NCBI RefSeq assembly: GCF_023283485.1 | Contig: NZ_JAKILU010000002.1 | Location: 1-64,000, forward strand | Origin: Shewanella glacialipiscicola | Lineage (GTDB): Bacteria > Pseudomonadota > Gammaproteobacteria > Enterobacterales > Shewanellaceae | Direction of reading: 5' to 3' | Length of the DNA stretch: 64,000 bases | Part shown: positions 45,017 to 55,747 of the stretch, piece by piece | Numbering within the stretch: the first letter of the stretch is position 1 | Layout of the letters: each line of letters starts with the position of its first letter | Made by a program: the position numbers and the translations under genes | The notes under the pieces: model-generated | Databases searched by the model: none | What the model was told of the DNA's origin: nothing | Seen by the model: the letters and a program-made list of their open reading frames with translations, nothing else

Positions 45017-45934
45017 TTACTTTTCCCACAACCAAGCTGCACCACGTACACCCGATGAACAACCGTAAAGATTTTGCACCACAGGTGTATGGCACTCACG
45101 CCCCAAGACATAATGGGCCAGTAATGCCGGTAATCTTGGGTAAATTGCCGCAACATTCGACATACCGCCACCCAGCACTATCGCATCGGGATCAAGCAGG
45201 TTGATCACATGGGCGAGTGAGCGGGCAAGCCTATCGATATAACGATCAAACGCAGCGAGTGCAATAGCATCGTCCCCATCGACTAATAACATAATATCGA
45301 CACCTGATTTTGCAGCAGCGCGCAATGTACCTGATGCTGCCAACGCCGCATTGTAATCACGCACAAAGCCAGTACCTGAGATAAAAGTCTCGATACAATC
45401 AGGGTTACCACAAAAACAACGAGTGGTATTAAATTCTTTCTTCGTCATCCAAGGCAGAGGATTATGGCCCCATTCACCGCCGATACCATTACCACCGCCG
45501 TGCACTTTGCCGTTAATTGCCACGCCAGCGCCGCAACCAGTACCGATAATCACGCCAAATACCACAGATTTACCTGCAGCAGCACCATCCATCGCCTCTG
45601 ATACCGCAAAACAGTTTGCATCATTGGCAACCCGCACTTCGCGTTGCAACATTTCACCTAAATGCACGTTGAGTGGATGGCCATTAATCCACGTTGAGTT
45701 AGCATTTTTGACTAAACCTGAATAGGGCGATATCACACCAGGAATGCCCACGCCAACAGTGCCTTTTTCGCCAAGAGTCGCTTCCGCTTCCTTAACTAAA
45801 TCAACCACGGCAGCAAGTGTGCCTCGATAGTCGCGCGGCGTAGTCACACGTTTGCGAAATAGCTCATTGCCTTCATCACTCAGTGCGACTAATTCTATTT
45901 TTGTTCCACCTAAATCGACGCCTATTCGCATCAT
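45017..45934 (-). CDS. ROK-family sugar kinase (fructokinase/Mak-like)
   Basis: Cytoplasmic ATP-dependent hexose kinase of 305 aa. It begins [16 protein letters not shown] (phosphate loop), has the substrate blocks [21 protein letters not shown] and [12 protein letters not shown] with the catalytic Asp, and the zinc site starting GHNPLPW with CFCGNPDC. The ROK signature ends in [14 protein letters not shown]. Length and sequence are close to E. coli Mak (fructo-/mannokinase), but N-acetylglucosamine kinases are near relatives, so the substrate is uncertain. GGAGTGG precedes the ATGs. Confidence 0.85.
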   Translation of the reverse strand: MMRIGVDLGGTKIELVALSDEGNELFRKRVTTPRDYRGTLAAVVDLVKEAEATLGEKGTVGVGIPGVISPYSGLVKNANSTWINGHPLNVHLGEMLQREVRVANDANCFAVSEAMDGAAAGKSVVFGVIIGTGCGAGVAINGKVHGGGNGIGGEWGHNPLPWMTKKEFNTTRCFCGNPDCIETFISGTGFVRDYNAALAASGTLRAAAKSGVDIMLLVDGDDAIALAAFDRYIDRLARSLAHVINLLDPDAIVLGGGMSNVAAIYPRLPALLAHYVLGRECHTPVVQNLYGCSSGVRGAAWLWEK

Positions 45935-45969
45935 GAATTACCACTCCAATGTTTAGTACGCCATTTAGA

Positions 45970-46800
45970 TCAATAAGCATCGATGCTAGGTTGTTGTTTT
46001 ACCCAACCTGGGGCTGTGGCAATAAAATAAGGGTTTAAAATGTCAGATTTTTGGTTATAAGTTAATGGTTCACCTGAGTCATAACAGACGACTGTGCCAC
46101 CAGCACTTTCGAGCACAGCTTGCGCCGCTGCGGTATCCCACTCGCTGGTAGGGCCAAGCCTTGGATATAAATCTGCACTGCCCTCAGCCAACATACAAAA
46201 CTTAAGCGAGCTACCTATGCTTAAGATGTCATGCTCGCCAAACTGTTGTAAATATTGCGCCATATCTGGGCTTAAGTGAGAGCGACTACCAACAATAATC
46301 GGTATTTCTCGTGGTGTTTTTGCGCCTAATAAGGGACTTTCTTGGCCTGCTTGTTGACGCCATGCACCTAAATGCTTAGCGCCGTAATAATACGTATCGA
46401 GCACAGGCGCATATACTACACCCGCGACAGCAACCCCTTGATGAATAAGCGCAATATTGACGGTGAACTCGCCATTGCGCTTAATAAATTCTTTAGTGCC
46501 ATCTAAAGGGTCAATCAACCAATAGGTGTGCCATTGACGGCGCACGTCCCACGCAATATCCGCCGCTTCCTCAGACATAATAGGAATACCAACAAACTGC
46601 TGCGCCAATGCCGCCACTATCACATGATGCGCGGCTAAATCGGCGGCGGTCACAGGGCTATCGTCTGCCTTATGGCTCACTGAAAAATCATCTTGCCCGT
46701 AAACAGTCATAATGGCATCACCGGCCGCTTTAGCGATTGCCACCACTTGCAGCAGATCTTGTTTCGTCAATGTCTGCGCTGTTGTCGTGTTATCTGTCAC
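45970..46800 (-). CDS. cysQ: 3'(2'),5'-bisphosphate nucleotidase CysQ, GTG start
   Basis: Magnesium-dependent phosphatase that removes the 3'-phosphate from PAP and PAPS, the by-products of sulfate assimilation, on the inner face of the membrane. The 276-aa protein has the inositol-monophosphatase motifs: the metal-binding SEEAADIAW, WLIDPLDGTKEFIKRNGEF and SEWDTAAAQAVLESAGG. The start is a GTG at 46800, with AAGGAA seven bases before it. It lies 35 bp upstream of the ROK kinase on the same strand, so the two are probably an operon. Confidence 0.93.
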   Translation of the reverse strand: MTDNTTTAQTLTKQDLLQVVAIAKAAGDAIMTVYGQDDFSVSHKADDSPVTAADLAAHHVIVAALAQQFVGIPIMSEEAADIAWDVRRQWHTYWLIDPLDGTKEFIKRNGEFTVNIALIHQGVAVAGVVYAPVLDTYYYGAKHLGAWRQQAGQESPLLGAKTPREIPIIVGSRSHLSPDMAQYLQQFGEHDILSIGSSLKFCMLAEGSADLYPRLGPTSEWDTAAAQAVLESAGGTVVCYDSGEPLTYNQKSDILNPYFIATAPGWVKQQPSIDAY

Positions 46801-47065
46801 TCGGATTTCCTTAATGCATTAAATATCTTGGTATTATGCCATTGTCATCGAAACAGAATTAAGAACAAATTCATCATACATCAAGTAAAATAGACTAAGA
46901 CTTACGTTTTAAACCACTGCGCGCAAAGCCACTGATAAGCAAAGTAGTTACGATACTCAGGCAAGTCATCGGTGCACAGAAGAGCCTTGAGCCTAACTGC
47001 ATTCGTATTCACCACCTATGTTTTCATGTAGCGAGTCTACATCAATGCTATAAATCTCATCGTTA

Positions 47066-48154
47066 TCAAGATAACTGCCGCAGCATCTGATTCAGTTGCT
47101 GATGCCAATCTTGCCACTCAATGTTATCAGGCATTGAGGGCATAGCATTAGTTACTAAAGTGGACTGTAATTTATCACTATTTAACACGCTATAACTCGG
47201 CCTTTTTGCCACATTCACGCCACGCGTAAATGCTTGCTTAGCATAGTCTGCGCTAGAAATAGGCTGGATAACCACTGGCTGATTTAACAGATTGAGCGCT
47301 AAGGCTTGTTGCTGAATTTCAACGGCAAACTCATGCCAACTGCATTGGCCCTTTGCACTGTAATGAAATAGTCCCGAGCACTGCGCAACCACTAATTGCC
47401 ACATCACCCGCGCGAGGGCATCACTCCATGTTGGGCAACCAATTTGATCGTCAATCACCTGTAAACTAGGTTGAGTTTGCATTAATTTCAGCATGGTTTT
47501 GACAAAATTATGCCCACCTTGACCGTAGAGCCATGAGGTACGCACAACCGTGGCACGCTCCCCCAAAACAGCGAATACCTTTTGTTCGCCGAGTAACTTA
47601 CTCTTACCGTATTCAGATAACGGCGTTAGTTCATCAAATTCAACGAAGGGAGATGGTAAATAATGTAGTTTGGCTGCGGGTTCAATAACGCCTTCACTCA
47701 CATTCTCAACACTATGGCCAATATCGTAAGCAGCATTGCCACCAAACACATAATCACTCGACACATGCAGTAAGCGCGCGCCCGATAATACACATTGCTG
47801 CGCCAGTAACTCGGGGCCGAGCTCATTCACGCGATGGGCTTTAACGATATCGTTTTCAGCCGCATCAACCGCGTTATAGGCAGCACAGTTGATCACCCAA
47901 TTAGGTCGATATTGAACAAATACCGCGGCAATATTAACGGCATTGGTGATATCTAATTGGCTGTGGCTTAACGCATAAAGCTTAAATGGCACACCGGTGT
48001 TTGAGACTAGATGACCCATTTCGGCAGCAACTCGCAGTAACGCTTGCGCCAGCTGACTATTAGCGCCTGTAATTAATACAACCTCAGGGAAGTTAGCTTC
48101 TATGATGGTCGATGTTCCACATTGGGCTGGTGTCGTTTTAGTTATTTGCGCCAT
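47066..48154 (-). CDS. dTDP-4-dehydrorhamnose reductase-like protein (RmlD family)
   Basis: NAD(P)-dependent sugar-nucleotide reductase fold of about 362 aa. Seen are the Rossmann start [39 protein letters not shown] with catalytic residues, [13 protein letters not shown] (Tyr-Lys) and [15 protein letters not shown]. Compared with RmlD it carries an extra insertion near [20 protein letters not shown]. No other rhamnose genes are adjacent, so the true substrate is unclear. The start is uncertain: MAQITKT at 48154 lies inside the end of ycdX (17-bp overlap), and upstream in-frame starts reach 48175. Confidence 0.8.
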   Translation of the reverse strand: MAQITKTTPAQCGTSTIIEANFPEVVLITGANSQLAQALLRVAAEMGHLVSNTGVPFKLYALSHSQLDITNAVNIAAVFVQYRPNWVINCAAYNAVDAAENDIVKAHRVNELGPELLAQQCVLSGARLLHVSSDYVFGGNAAYDIGHSVENVSEGVIEPAAKLHYLPSPFVEFDELTPLSEYGKSKLLGEQKVFAVLGERATVVRTSWLYGQGGHNFVKTMLKLMQTQPSLQVIDDQIGCPTWSDALARVMWQLVVAQCSGLFHYSAKGQCSWHEFAVEIQQQALALNLLNQPVVIQPISSADYAKQAFTRGVNVAKRPSYSVLNSDKLQSTLVTNAMPSMPDNIEWQDWHQQLNQMLRQLS

Positions 48155-48917
48155 CGCCAATATCATCATCGTCATTAAATAAGGCGATTAAGTCGCTAAC
48201 GGTTTCATGACCACGCGCGGCTAAAAATGCCAATAATGCCGAGGGACTACGATTGAGTAACCGTGATGGCGGATAAGCCACTTCATCGATAATCGCTTGC
48301 GCGCGCGTAAAACCGCCCAAACTAAAGGCCACATGGGAATCAGAACCCATGACTAAAATCGTACCAAACTCCTTAGCAGCCTGAGCAATGGCAGTGCAAT
48401 TAGCTTCACTGCCTTTACGGGAGACTTCAAAGGAAGAATTATTGATTTCAAGCGCAACACCATATTCGGCCGCAGCGCGGGCAACGGCTTCAATATCAAT
48501 CGGATAAGCTGGGTTCCCTGGGTGGGTAATGATATCAACATTGCCACTTTTAATGGCATTAATCATAGCTTTGGTGTGAGTAGCCTTATCTGACGGTGGA
48601 TAAACTGGCTCATGAAATCCCGCGAGCACAATATCCAGCTGCTTTAAATAATCACCAAAGAAATCAATCTCGCCATCGATATTTTTAATATTGGCTTCAA
48701 TACCCCGCAAAATGCCGACACCATCGACCATACGCGGCAATACTCGTAAATTAACAAAATGCCAAAAATGCGGCGCATCGGCCATATCGGGTCCATGGTC
48801 AGTATTGGCAAATAGGCGAATACCCTTCTGCTTTGCCACAGCGATATAGTCATGAATCGTGCTATAAGCGTGACTTGAAGCCACGGTATGAGTATGAGTG
48901 TCGACTTGGTACTGCAT
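48138..48917 (-). CDS. ycdX: PHP-family phosphatase YcdX
   Basis: Metal-dependent phosphoesterase of the PHP family, 259 aa. The metal ligands are visible as [16 protein letters not shown] at the N-terminus, [28 protein letters not shown] and [12 protein letters not shown]. It matches E. coli YcdX, a trinuclear-zinc phosphatase of unclear substrate linked to swarming. The tail has a run of Asp (NDDDDIGDG). GAGGTGA precedes the ATG. It overlaps the RmlD-like gene by 17 bp, so the pair is one transcription unit. Confidence 0.92.
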   Translation of the reverse strand: MQYQVDTHTHTVASSHAYSTIHDYIAVAKQKGIRLFANTDHGPDMADAPHFWHFVNLRVLPRMVDGVGILRGIEANIKNIDGEIDFFGDYLKQLDIVLAGFHEPVYPPSDKATHTKAMINAIKSGNVDIITHPGNPAYPIDIEAVARAAAEYGVALEINNSSFEVSRKGSEANCTAIAQAAKEFGTILVMGSDSHVAFSLGGFTRAQAIIDEVAYPPSRLLNRSPSALLAFLAARGHETVSDLIALFNDDDDIGDGANN

Positions 48918-48964
48918 AGTTCACCTCAGTCAAATGATGCAATCAATTAAGAAATAGCCATTAA

Positions 48965-51900
48965 TTAGCTAAAAAGCGATAACAGTTCATCGGCACTACC
49001 TTGCCATGTGCCCTTACCTTTACCTTCAAGAATACTGTCTGCCAAACTTTGCTTATGCTGTTGCATTTCTTGAATTTTCTCTTCTACTGTGCCTTCGGCA
49101 ATCAACTTATACACAAACACAGACTTATCTTGGCCAATACGATGGGCCCTGTCTGTCGCCTGTTTCTCTACAGCTGGATTCCACCAAGGATCATAATGGA
49201 TAACTGTATCTGCTGCCGTGAGGTTTAACCCAGTACCACCGGCTTTTAAGCTAATTAAAAACACAGGTGTATCACCCTCTTGAAACTTATCAATTTGCGC
49301 TTGGCGTAAGCGGGTTTGTCCGGTGAGCTTACTGTAATTAAGCCCTAAGTCTACCAGCTCGGCTTCAATCAAGGACAACATGCTAGTGAACTGACTAAAG
49401 ATCAAAATCTTACGCCCTTCTTGTACCATCTCGGGTAAGTTCTGCTTAAGCCAATCTAACTTCGCATTACTCTTTACTTTCTGCGCTTGCTCTAACTTCA
49501 CTAAACGCGGATCGCAGCAAGCTTGGCGCAATTTAAGTAAGGCGTCGAGAAATTCGATATGACTGCTACCAACGCCTTGAGTAGCAAATAAATCCCGTAG
49601 TTTTTTCTCCATCGCCAATCGAATACTCTCATAGAGATTCCGCTGATCTTTCTCTAACGCTAAGGTCTGGAATATTTCAGTTTTAGGCGGTAATTCACCG
49701 AGCACTTCATCTTTAGTCCGGCGCAGCACAAAAGGCGCAATACGTTGACTCAACATTTGCGCTTGTTCCATATCACCGTAACGCTCAATTTTATGCCTGA
49801 AAGACTTGTTAAAAAAGGCATTCGTGCCAAGTAATCCTGGCAAGCTAAAATCCAGTAACGATTTAAGTTCTCCGAGGTGATTTTCAAGCGGAGTGCCCGA
49901 CAAGCACAATCTAAACGGCGCTTTAAGATCTTTAATCACTTGAGTCACTTTCGCCTGCGCATTTTTTATCTGCTGCGCTTCATCAAGTACAATATGCTCG
50001 AACACATACCCTTGATAATATTCACTATCCCGCACAATTAGCGGATAGGTCGTCACCACAATATCAAACTCACCTAAGCGTTCGAGTAAAGGCTTACGCA
50101 AGGCGCCATGAATGACGACAAGCTTTAACGAAGGCGCAAATTTTACCGCTTCTTTCGCCCAGTTACCCACTAAGCTAGTAGGACAAATAATCAGACTCGG
50201 CGCACTACTCGCCTCCGCAGGAGCTAATTCCCGCTGCTTGAGTAAAAAGGCCAAGGTTTGAATGGTTTTACCCAGTCCCATATCATCGGCTAGAATACCG
50301 CCAAGCTGATATTCCTTTAAAAAACAAAGCCAATTTAACCCTTGTTGTTGATACTGACGTAGCTCAGCATTGAGGCTACCTGGCACGGTGACGTCCACCA
50401 CGCCGTTAAAACTGTCGAGCTTAGCCGCTAAACTGCGTACTCGCTCGCCATTGAGTAAACGAATGTCACTGTCGGCAAAATCATTTAATAAATGGGCGCG
50501 ATATTTAGGCAAAGACACGCTATTGCCTTTGTTGCCATCAAATAGCTCTAAGATAATGCTAATCAGCGGCTTAATTGCACTCGCTTTAACTTTTAACCAA
50601 TCGCCATTAGGGCTTGGCAATAATAATTCAGTATCGTCAGCAGGCTCACCATACTGCTTAAGCCAAGTGGCAATTAACGGCAGCATTGGCACTATTTGGC
50701 CATCAATATCAGCATTAAGTGATAGGGAAAACCAACCCGCCTCAGTATCTTCCAGCTCAATCGCCAGCGGAGTATCAATGACATTTAAATTAAAATTGGC
50801 GGCAAAATGCACTTGGTAGCCCAAGGTTTCTAATTTCGGGATTTCCTGTTGAATAAACTGCAACCAAGCGTCTATCGTTTCAGGCAGTGAACCTAACCCC
50901 CAAATGCTGACATAGCTGCCGCTATTAGGCATAAAAGAAGGAGCTAGCTCGACAAAATCCAATGTCATCAAACGATTAATGACATCCCTTTCTGCCGCTA
51001 ACTGGCGCGTAACTTGATAGGTTTTGCCTTGCTGAGTGACTAAAGATAACGGCTCGATTGGATATTGACCGCCAAGCACCACGTCTTGATAAACAAACTC
51101 CAGCAGCACCAATGGCTGCGCCATGGCAAACTCGGGTAAATCTTGCGAGGTGACTGTCAACCTAACTTGCAGTGGCTCCGTTAGTTCAACAAAATCGATA
51201 GCCAGTGGTGTGGGTACCGTTTTGGGTGAAAAATGTTTAATTAGCCTATGACTCACCAACTCAATTTGTGAACTTGGCACTGGTGGCATCTGGCTGAGTA
51301 ATAACATTTTTTCAACACTGATTTCGGTCTCTAATGCTCCCACCGTAAAATAATCTAAATCAATATAACTTGGCGGCTCAATAGGAATCAGCTCCCAATT
51401 ATCTTTATTGGGTAGCGAGAGCTGCATTTGTTTATGTTCAACATCTTTATCAAGCCAAATAAATTCAGGTTTTATCGGCGCACCACGGGTGAGCGGTAAG
51501 CGGCTATCTTCCCAAAAACATCGCTCAGACAGCAGCATTTTATCCAGCGCCATAGCGCCTAACTGGGCTTTTAGGTACAAACGCGAGGCGCCGTGGCGGC
51601 GGGTAGACATAATAAGGTTGATGATCAGTACGTCTTCGGCGCCAATCCAAGCCGGCATATAGTATTGCACGTCCGATAACGCGATTTTTGAGCCCTTGTT
51701 ATAGCCGCCTTTCTTTGCCAACTTGCCTTTTCTTAACTCAAGATAAACCCCATTATCGTCTTTAGATAATACGTACAGCACGCGGTCATCATAAAGTAAA
51801 TCGACGTTAGATAATGTAAGGTCATCACTTTCATCCAGTAGATGTAACCACTGGGCGATACGTTGATCTTCGACCGTTTTATCACTGAGCAAACTATAAA

Positions 51901-52186
51901 GGACTGCGGCAAGATGCTTACAATGCCCCGTAGCCGGACATGAACAGAAGCCATTCATAATGAGCTTATGGTTGACACTCACCAGACGAATATCTTGCCG
52001 ATAAGGCTGGGACTCAGCCCCTATTACACGACCTTCAATATGACGAAAATCAGCATTTGCTTTGGCGCTTAATACCCGCCTTTTCATCACGTAATCACGG
52101 GCGCGCATTAAGGTTGGCGACGTGAATAATGACTCAATACTGTCTCGAGTCAGTTGAATAGGATCTTGGGGAGACAAGCGATTCAT
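48965..52186 (-). CDS. SWIM zinc-finger SNF2-family helicase
   Basis: A 1073-aa DNA-translocating ATPase of the Snf2/Rad54-RapA group, probably acting on DNA-protein complexes. Near the N-terminus a SWIM zinc finger has ligands C81, C83, C89 and H91 (FCSCPATGHCKHL). A poorly conserved middle follows to about residue 590. The motor has motif I DDMGLGKTIQ, motif II DEAQQ, CLSGTPLENHLGELKSL, and the second lobe with SLKAGGTGLNLTAADTVIHY and HRIGQ. AAGG precedes the ATG. It is upstream of ycdX on the same strand. Its role in this organism is unknown. Confidence 0.93.
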   Translation of the reverse strand: MNRLSPQDPIQLTRDSIESLFTSPTLMRARDYVMKRRVLSAKANADFRHIEGRVIGAESQPYRQDIRLVSVNHKLIMNGFCSCPATGHCKHLAAVLYSLLSDKTVEDQRIAQWLHLLDESDDLTLSNVDLLYDDRVLYVLSKDDNGVYLELRKGKLAKKGGYNKGSKIALSDVQYYMPAWIGAEDVLIINLIMSTRRHGASRLYLKAQLGAMALDKMLLSERCFWEDSRLPLTRGAPIKPEFIWLDKDVEHKQMQLSLPNKDNWELIPIEPPSYIDLDYFTVGALETEISVEKMLLLSQMPPVPSSQIELVSHRLIKHFSPKTVPTPLAIDFVELTEPLQVRLTVTSQDLPEFAMAQPLVLLEFVYQDVVLGGQYPIEPLSLVTQQGKTYQVTRQLAAERDVINRLMTLDFVELAPSFMPNSGSYVSIWGLGSLPETIDAWLQFIQQEIPKLETLGYQVHFAANFNLNVIDTPLAIELEDTEAGWFSLSLNADIDGQIVPMLPLIATWLKQYGEPADDTELLLPSPNGDWLKVKASAIKPLISIILELFDGNKGNSVSLPKYRAHLLNDFADSDIRLLNGERVRSLAAKLDSFNGVVDVTVPGSLNAELRQYQQQGLNWLCFLKEYQLGGILADDMGLGKTIQTLAFLLKQRELAPAEASSAPSLIICPTSLVGNWAKEAVKFAPSLKLVVIHGALRKPLLERLGEFDIVVTTYPLIVRDSEYYQGYVFEHIVLDEAQQIKNAQAKVTQVIKDLKAPFRLCLSGTPLENHLGELKSLLDFSLPGLLGTNAFFNKSFRHKIERYGDMEQAQMLSQRIAPFVLRRTKDEVLGELPPKTEIFQTLALEKDQRNLYESIRLAMEKKLRDLFATQGVGSSHIEFLDALLKLRQACCDPRLVKLEQAQKVKSNAKLDWLKQNLPEMVQEGRKILIFSQFTSMLSLIEAELVDLGLNYSKLTGQTRLRQAQIDKFQEGDTPVFLISLKAGGTGLNLTAADTVIHYDPWWNPAVEKQATDRAHRIGQDKSVFVYKLIAEGTVEEKIQEMQQHKQSLADSILEGKGKGTWQGSADELLSLFS

Positions 52187-52420
52187 CTAAAAACCTTGAA
52201 ACTAAAAATATCAAATACAGGCAATAACAGCCATTGCCCTGCGACATTTATCAATGAGTTGTATGGGATTGTATTGAAAGCCTTAACCGAAAGCCAGAAT
52301 GATAGCCACGATAAACCACCCAACCATGGCGACAAGATCCGTTATAAACAGACTTGAAGCCATGGCATAGACATTAACTATCGTAAAGTCGTTGAAGAAT
52401 TGAGTTTTTAGCTTTAGTGA

Positions 52421-54274
52421 TTACGCTTTAGCTTTTATATCCACGACTTTAGCCGTAGCACTTTTTGTATCCACAATATAGCGTTCAACTAATGTTTCTA
52501 AAATATCCAAAGGTACGGCACCATTTTTAAGTACCACATCATGGAAATCCTTAAGATCGAATTGAGTACCTAAGGCTAACTTGGCTTTTTCGCGCAGTTC
52601 AAGGATCTTCATCATTCCGACTTTATAAGCGGTCGCTTGACCTGGCATCACAATGTAACGCTCAATTTCTGCGGTAACATCACGATCGGACATACCAGTG
52701 TTTTTCTTCATATAGTCAATCGCCTGCTCCCGAGTCCAACGGCTATGGTGAATGCCTGTATCAACCACTAGGCGCACAGCACGGAACAACTCAGCCTGCA
52801 GACGACCAATATTATCAAAGGAGTTCTGTTGAAAACCGAGCTCCCACGCCAAACGTTCGCTATATAAAGCCCAGCCTTCAATATATGCCGTAAAAGGCGC
52901 CATCTTACGAATAAGTGGCATACCCTCTAACTCCATAGCGACTACAATTTGAAAATGATGCCCAGGGATCCCCTCATGGTAAGCTAAAGTGCGCATACCG
53001 TATTTAGGCGTGGCTTTGATGTCATATAAGTTGGCGTAGAAACGCCCAGGACGACTGCCATCAATCGCAGGCTGCTGATAATAGGCTCCTGGAGCCGTTT
53101 TCTCTTTAAATTCAGGAATACGCACTACTTCCATACCCGCTTGTGGTCGAATACGAAAGGCATCACCTAATCCTGCATTCACTTCATCAAGAATATGTTG
53201 ATAATCAACAAGGATTTGCGCTCTGCCCGCATCGCTATCCTCGTAATAAAATTTAGGATCGGCGGCTAAGGTTTCAATTGCGACTGAGAAACCTTGGCTC
53301 ACATCGTAACCTTCTTCGGCTAAAATAGTCATAATTTCAGTCTGAATACGGTCCACCTCAGCCAGCCCTTTAGTATGGATTTCATCAGCCGTGTAATTGG
53401 TGGTCGTAAAGAACTTTAGCAATTGCTCATAGGCAAGGTCGCCATTAGGCAGTGCCCAATAACCATCATCCGTCCCCGCTTTGGCTTGTAACTGGGTAAA
53501 GTAATCAATAAATAATTGATACGCAGGATGCACGTAAGCAGTAATGTCCGCTTCCGCTGCTGCCAATAAACGCACTTGTTCATCGGCACTGATATCCGTA
53601 CCAGCCAATTTGGTTTTGAATGAACTGTATAGAATATTGTCTTGAATCGGCGTCACGACAAAATCATTCATCTCGGTCAGTACCCGCTCAATCACGAACT
53701 TAGGTGGAATAATCCCTTTAGCTTCACGGATTTTTAAGCCTTCAAGGGTCTGTGCAAACTTAAGTTTCACCTTTTGTAAACGCGACAGATAGTTTTCTGC
53801 ATCGCCCACAGAATGGACTTGGTGCTGAGCCTGCATAAAGCTTGGATAACCGTTCTGCACACCAAACAACTGATTCAGCGGATAGTTATGGTAACGATAC
53901 GGCTCTGAGACCAATGCGAAATCGGCAAGATATAAGGCAATATCCTTGGAGATACGTGGATTTTCATCTAAATCCGCATCGGAATAGCTCAATAAGGTTT
54001 CACGTAGATCTCGCACTTGCGCGAAAGTCTTATCCATCGCCTCTGGACTATCATCATCCAACTCGGCGTTATGGCCTGTAATCCCTACCGATTCTAAGAA
54101 ACCCAATGAGGTTAAGGTCTCAGGGCTTTCGAAAGCCATCTTGACCACACTTCTGTCTAAAAATGCCCGAAAGAAAAACGGCTTTTTCGCAAACCATTCA
54201 TGGGCGGCCAGCGCCGCTAATAACAGCACTAAGACTAAGCTGCCAAATCCAATCCATTTTAGTACTATCTTCAA
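52421..54274 (-). CDS. DUF885-family membrane-anchored protein (putative metallopeptidase), TTG start
   Basis: A 617-aa protein of the DUF885 family, which is related to metallopeptidases. An N-terminal membrane anchor (WIGFGSLVLVLLLAALAAHEW) precedes a long helical ectodomain that should sit in the periplasm. The family's metal-site-like motif YHEGIPGHHFQ is present near residue 428, and MPGQATAYKVGMMKI is near 545. The start is TTG at 54274, five bases after GGAGAG. No nearby ATG gives a sensible N-terminus. Substrate and partners are not known. Confidence 0.87.
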   Translation of the reverse strand: MKIVLKWIGFGSLVLVLLLAALAAHEWFAKKPFFFRAFLDRSVVKMAFESPETLTSLGFLESVGITGHNAELDDDSPEAMDKTFAQVRDLRETLLSYSDADLDENPRISKDIALYLADFALVSEPYRYHNYPLNQLFGVQNGYPSFMQAQHQVHSVGDAENYLSRLQKVKLKFAQTLEGLKIREAKGIIPPKFVIERVLTEMNDFVVTPIQDNILYSSFKTKLAGTDISADEQVRLLAAAEADITAYVHPAYQLFIDYFTQLQAKAGTDDGYWALPNGDLAYEQLLKFFTTTNYTADEIHTKGLAEVDRIQTEIMTILAEEGYDVSQGFSVAIETLAADPKFYYEDSDAGRAQILVDYQHILDEVNAGLGDAFRIRPQAGMEVVRIPEFKEKTAPGAYYQQPAIDGSRPGRFYANLYDIKATPKYGMRTLAYHEGIPGHHFQIVVAMELEGMPLIRKMAPFTAYIEGWALYSERLAWELGFQQNSFDNIGRLQAELFRAVRLVVDTGIHHSRWTREQAIDYMKKNTGMSDRDVTAEIERYIVMPGQATAYKVGMMKILELREKAKLALGTQFDLKDFHDVVLKNGAVPLDILETLVERYIVDTKSATAKVVDIKAKA

Positions 54275-54857
54275 CGTTACTCTCCATTCGTTATCATATT
54301 GAATCTAAAAAGCTGCATGCAGGACTCAATATTCAGCATATTGTTATATGTGGCAAGAATATCACCCACACAAAAAAGCAACAATTTAATAACGTAACGA
54401 ATCATGACTAAAATGAATAAGCTTATCTAATGTAAACGAACCAGCCTATAAGCGGCGTATTAAGCACTAGATGTAAACTTCAGATAAATCGAGGTCGATA
54501 CACCAAAATAATTTCAGACCCTGAAATGTTGAAATAGTGAGATTAATCTATTGAATAATAAGAACTATAGTATTAAAAAACATCAACTCCACTCTAAACG
54601 TCCATCATATATTGAGAAGATATTTGAAAATAAAACTATACAAACTCCTAGAGTGTGTTAATCTTCAATCCGGCCTGTGATTCAGACCTATTTATAAGCA
54701 ATATTATGTATTTGAAAACCTTCGCTACGCCTGTAATATTTTTTTTGCTGTCATGAAGCTTTCCACTCATAACTTATCATCAATGTAAATAATTCTATTT
54801 CTGGCTAACATACCGCATAATTGCGAATTATTTGTTTGAAAAATTTTGGAGACATTC
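54275..54857. other. long A/T-rich leader region of the cold-shock gene
   Basis: About 580 bases with no convincing gene. A long untranslated leader is common for cspA-type genes and could act as an RNA thermosensor, but I cannot define the promoter or a fold with confidence. Confidence 0.45.
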
Positions 54858-55067
54858 ATGTCTAAAACTACTGGTGTAGTTAAATGGTTTAACGAAGATA
54901 AAGGTTTTGGTTTTATTTCTCCTGACAATGGTGGCGCTGACGCATTCGTTCATTTCCGCGCAATCGTTTCAGAAGGCTTTAAAACTCTTGCTGAAGGTCA
55001 AAAGGTTTCTTTTGATATCGAACAAGGCCAAAAAGGTCCTCAAGCTGCGAACGTAGTTATTCTGTAA
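54858..55067 (+). CDS. cold-shock protein (CspA family)
   Basis: A 69-aa single-domain RNA/DNA-binding protein. The cold-shock fold begins [18 protein letters not shown] with RNP1 (KGFGFI). RNP2 is the DAFVHF region, and the aromatic side chains that stack on bases are present. It ends [11 protein letters not shown] start at the ATG at 54858, preceded by GGAG. An in-frame TTG at 54846 would add four residues. It is monocistronic, with a perfect terminator. Whether it is cold-induced cannot be told from sequence. Confidence 0.95.
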   Translation: MSKTTGVVKWFNEDKGFGFISPDNGGADAFVHFRAIVSEGFKTLAEGQKVSFDIEQGQKGPQAANVVIL

Positions 55068-55104
55068 TTAGACTTTGTCTAATTTAAGTTAACGAGTTCC
55101 AGAC

Positions 55105-55132
55105 AAAAATGCCGACTTATGTCGGCATTTTT
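55105..55132 (+). terminator. terminator after the cold-shock gene
   Basis: AAAAATGCCGAC at 55105-55116 pairs perfectly with GTCGGCATTTTT at 55121-55132 around TTAT, with the T-run in the outer stem. Confidence 0.9.
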
Positions 55133-55747
55133 ATATCTGTTATTTGGCTTATTTTCATCTGCTATTAAAAATATTCTATTGATTAGCTTTACCCATTACA
55201 TGTGAACGCCAGCTTCCTCTAACCGCCCCAAATTCCCCTACTATCTGTAAAATACTGTTTGAGCTATTCTACTTCGGCTGCATTACTGCGCATTGTCTTT
55301 AACTCTAGCTTTAATGTACCCACAACATACTGTTATCAGTATCTGAGTAAGAGCATCAGCACGCTCACAACCATTTCATTACGTGTCAAAAAGTAATCTT
55401 TTTATCGATTACACAACTTACAAACATCATCAATGTGCTCTCACCTATAAATCAGTGACAATTAGCTGTGGCTAAAACATCATTCAAAGCAAGGCTCAAA
55501 TCCCATTAGGGAAGCGGATTACATATCGTCCACTGCCAAGGATTTATTTGAAAAGTAATATGCTTATTGCGCTCGGCAACGTCTGTCAAAATACTGCCAT
55601 GTCAAAATATAACTCGTGATTCAAAATAGAGTGGAGCCTTAACTTAATGACTATCAAGGACTAATTACAATTGCAAGTATTACGGCACAATACTTGCTTA
55701 CAATAGCCTAAAGGTATACCCCACTGACACTAACGGGAGTGATGATA
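55133..55747. other. intergenic region before the diguanylate cyclase gene
   Basis: About 610 bases with no gene, repeat or clear operator recognised. The promoter of the GGDEF gene should lie in its right half. Confidence 0.5.

Noticed and set aside
52154..52357. Plus-strand frame of 67 codons opposite the start of the helicase gene
   Set aside because: It overlaps the helicase start antisense, has no ribosome site and no known product.
48965..54274. Defence island around the SNF2 helicase and DUF885 gene
   Set aside because: No restriction, nuclease, toxin or integrase gene is present. Neighbours are ordinary metabolic and envelope genes.
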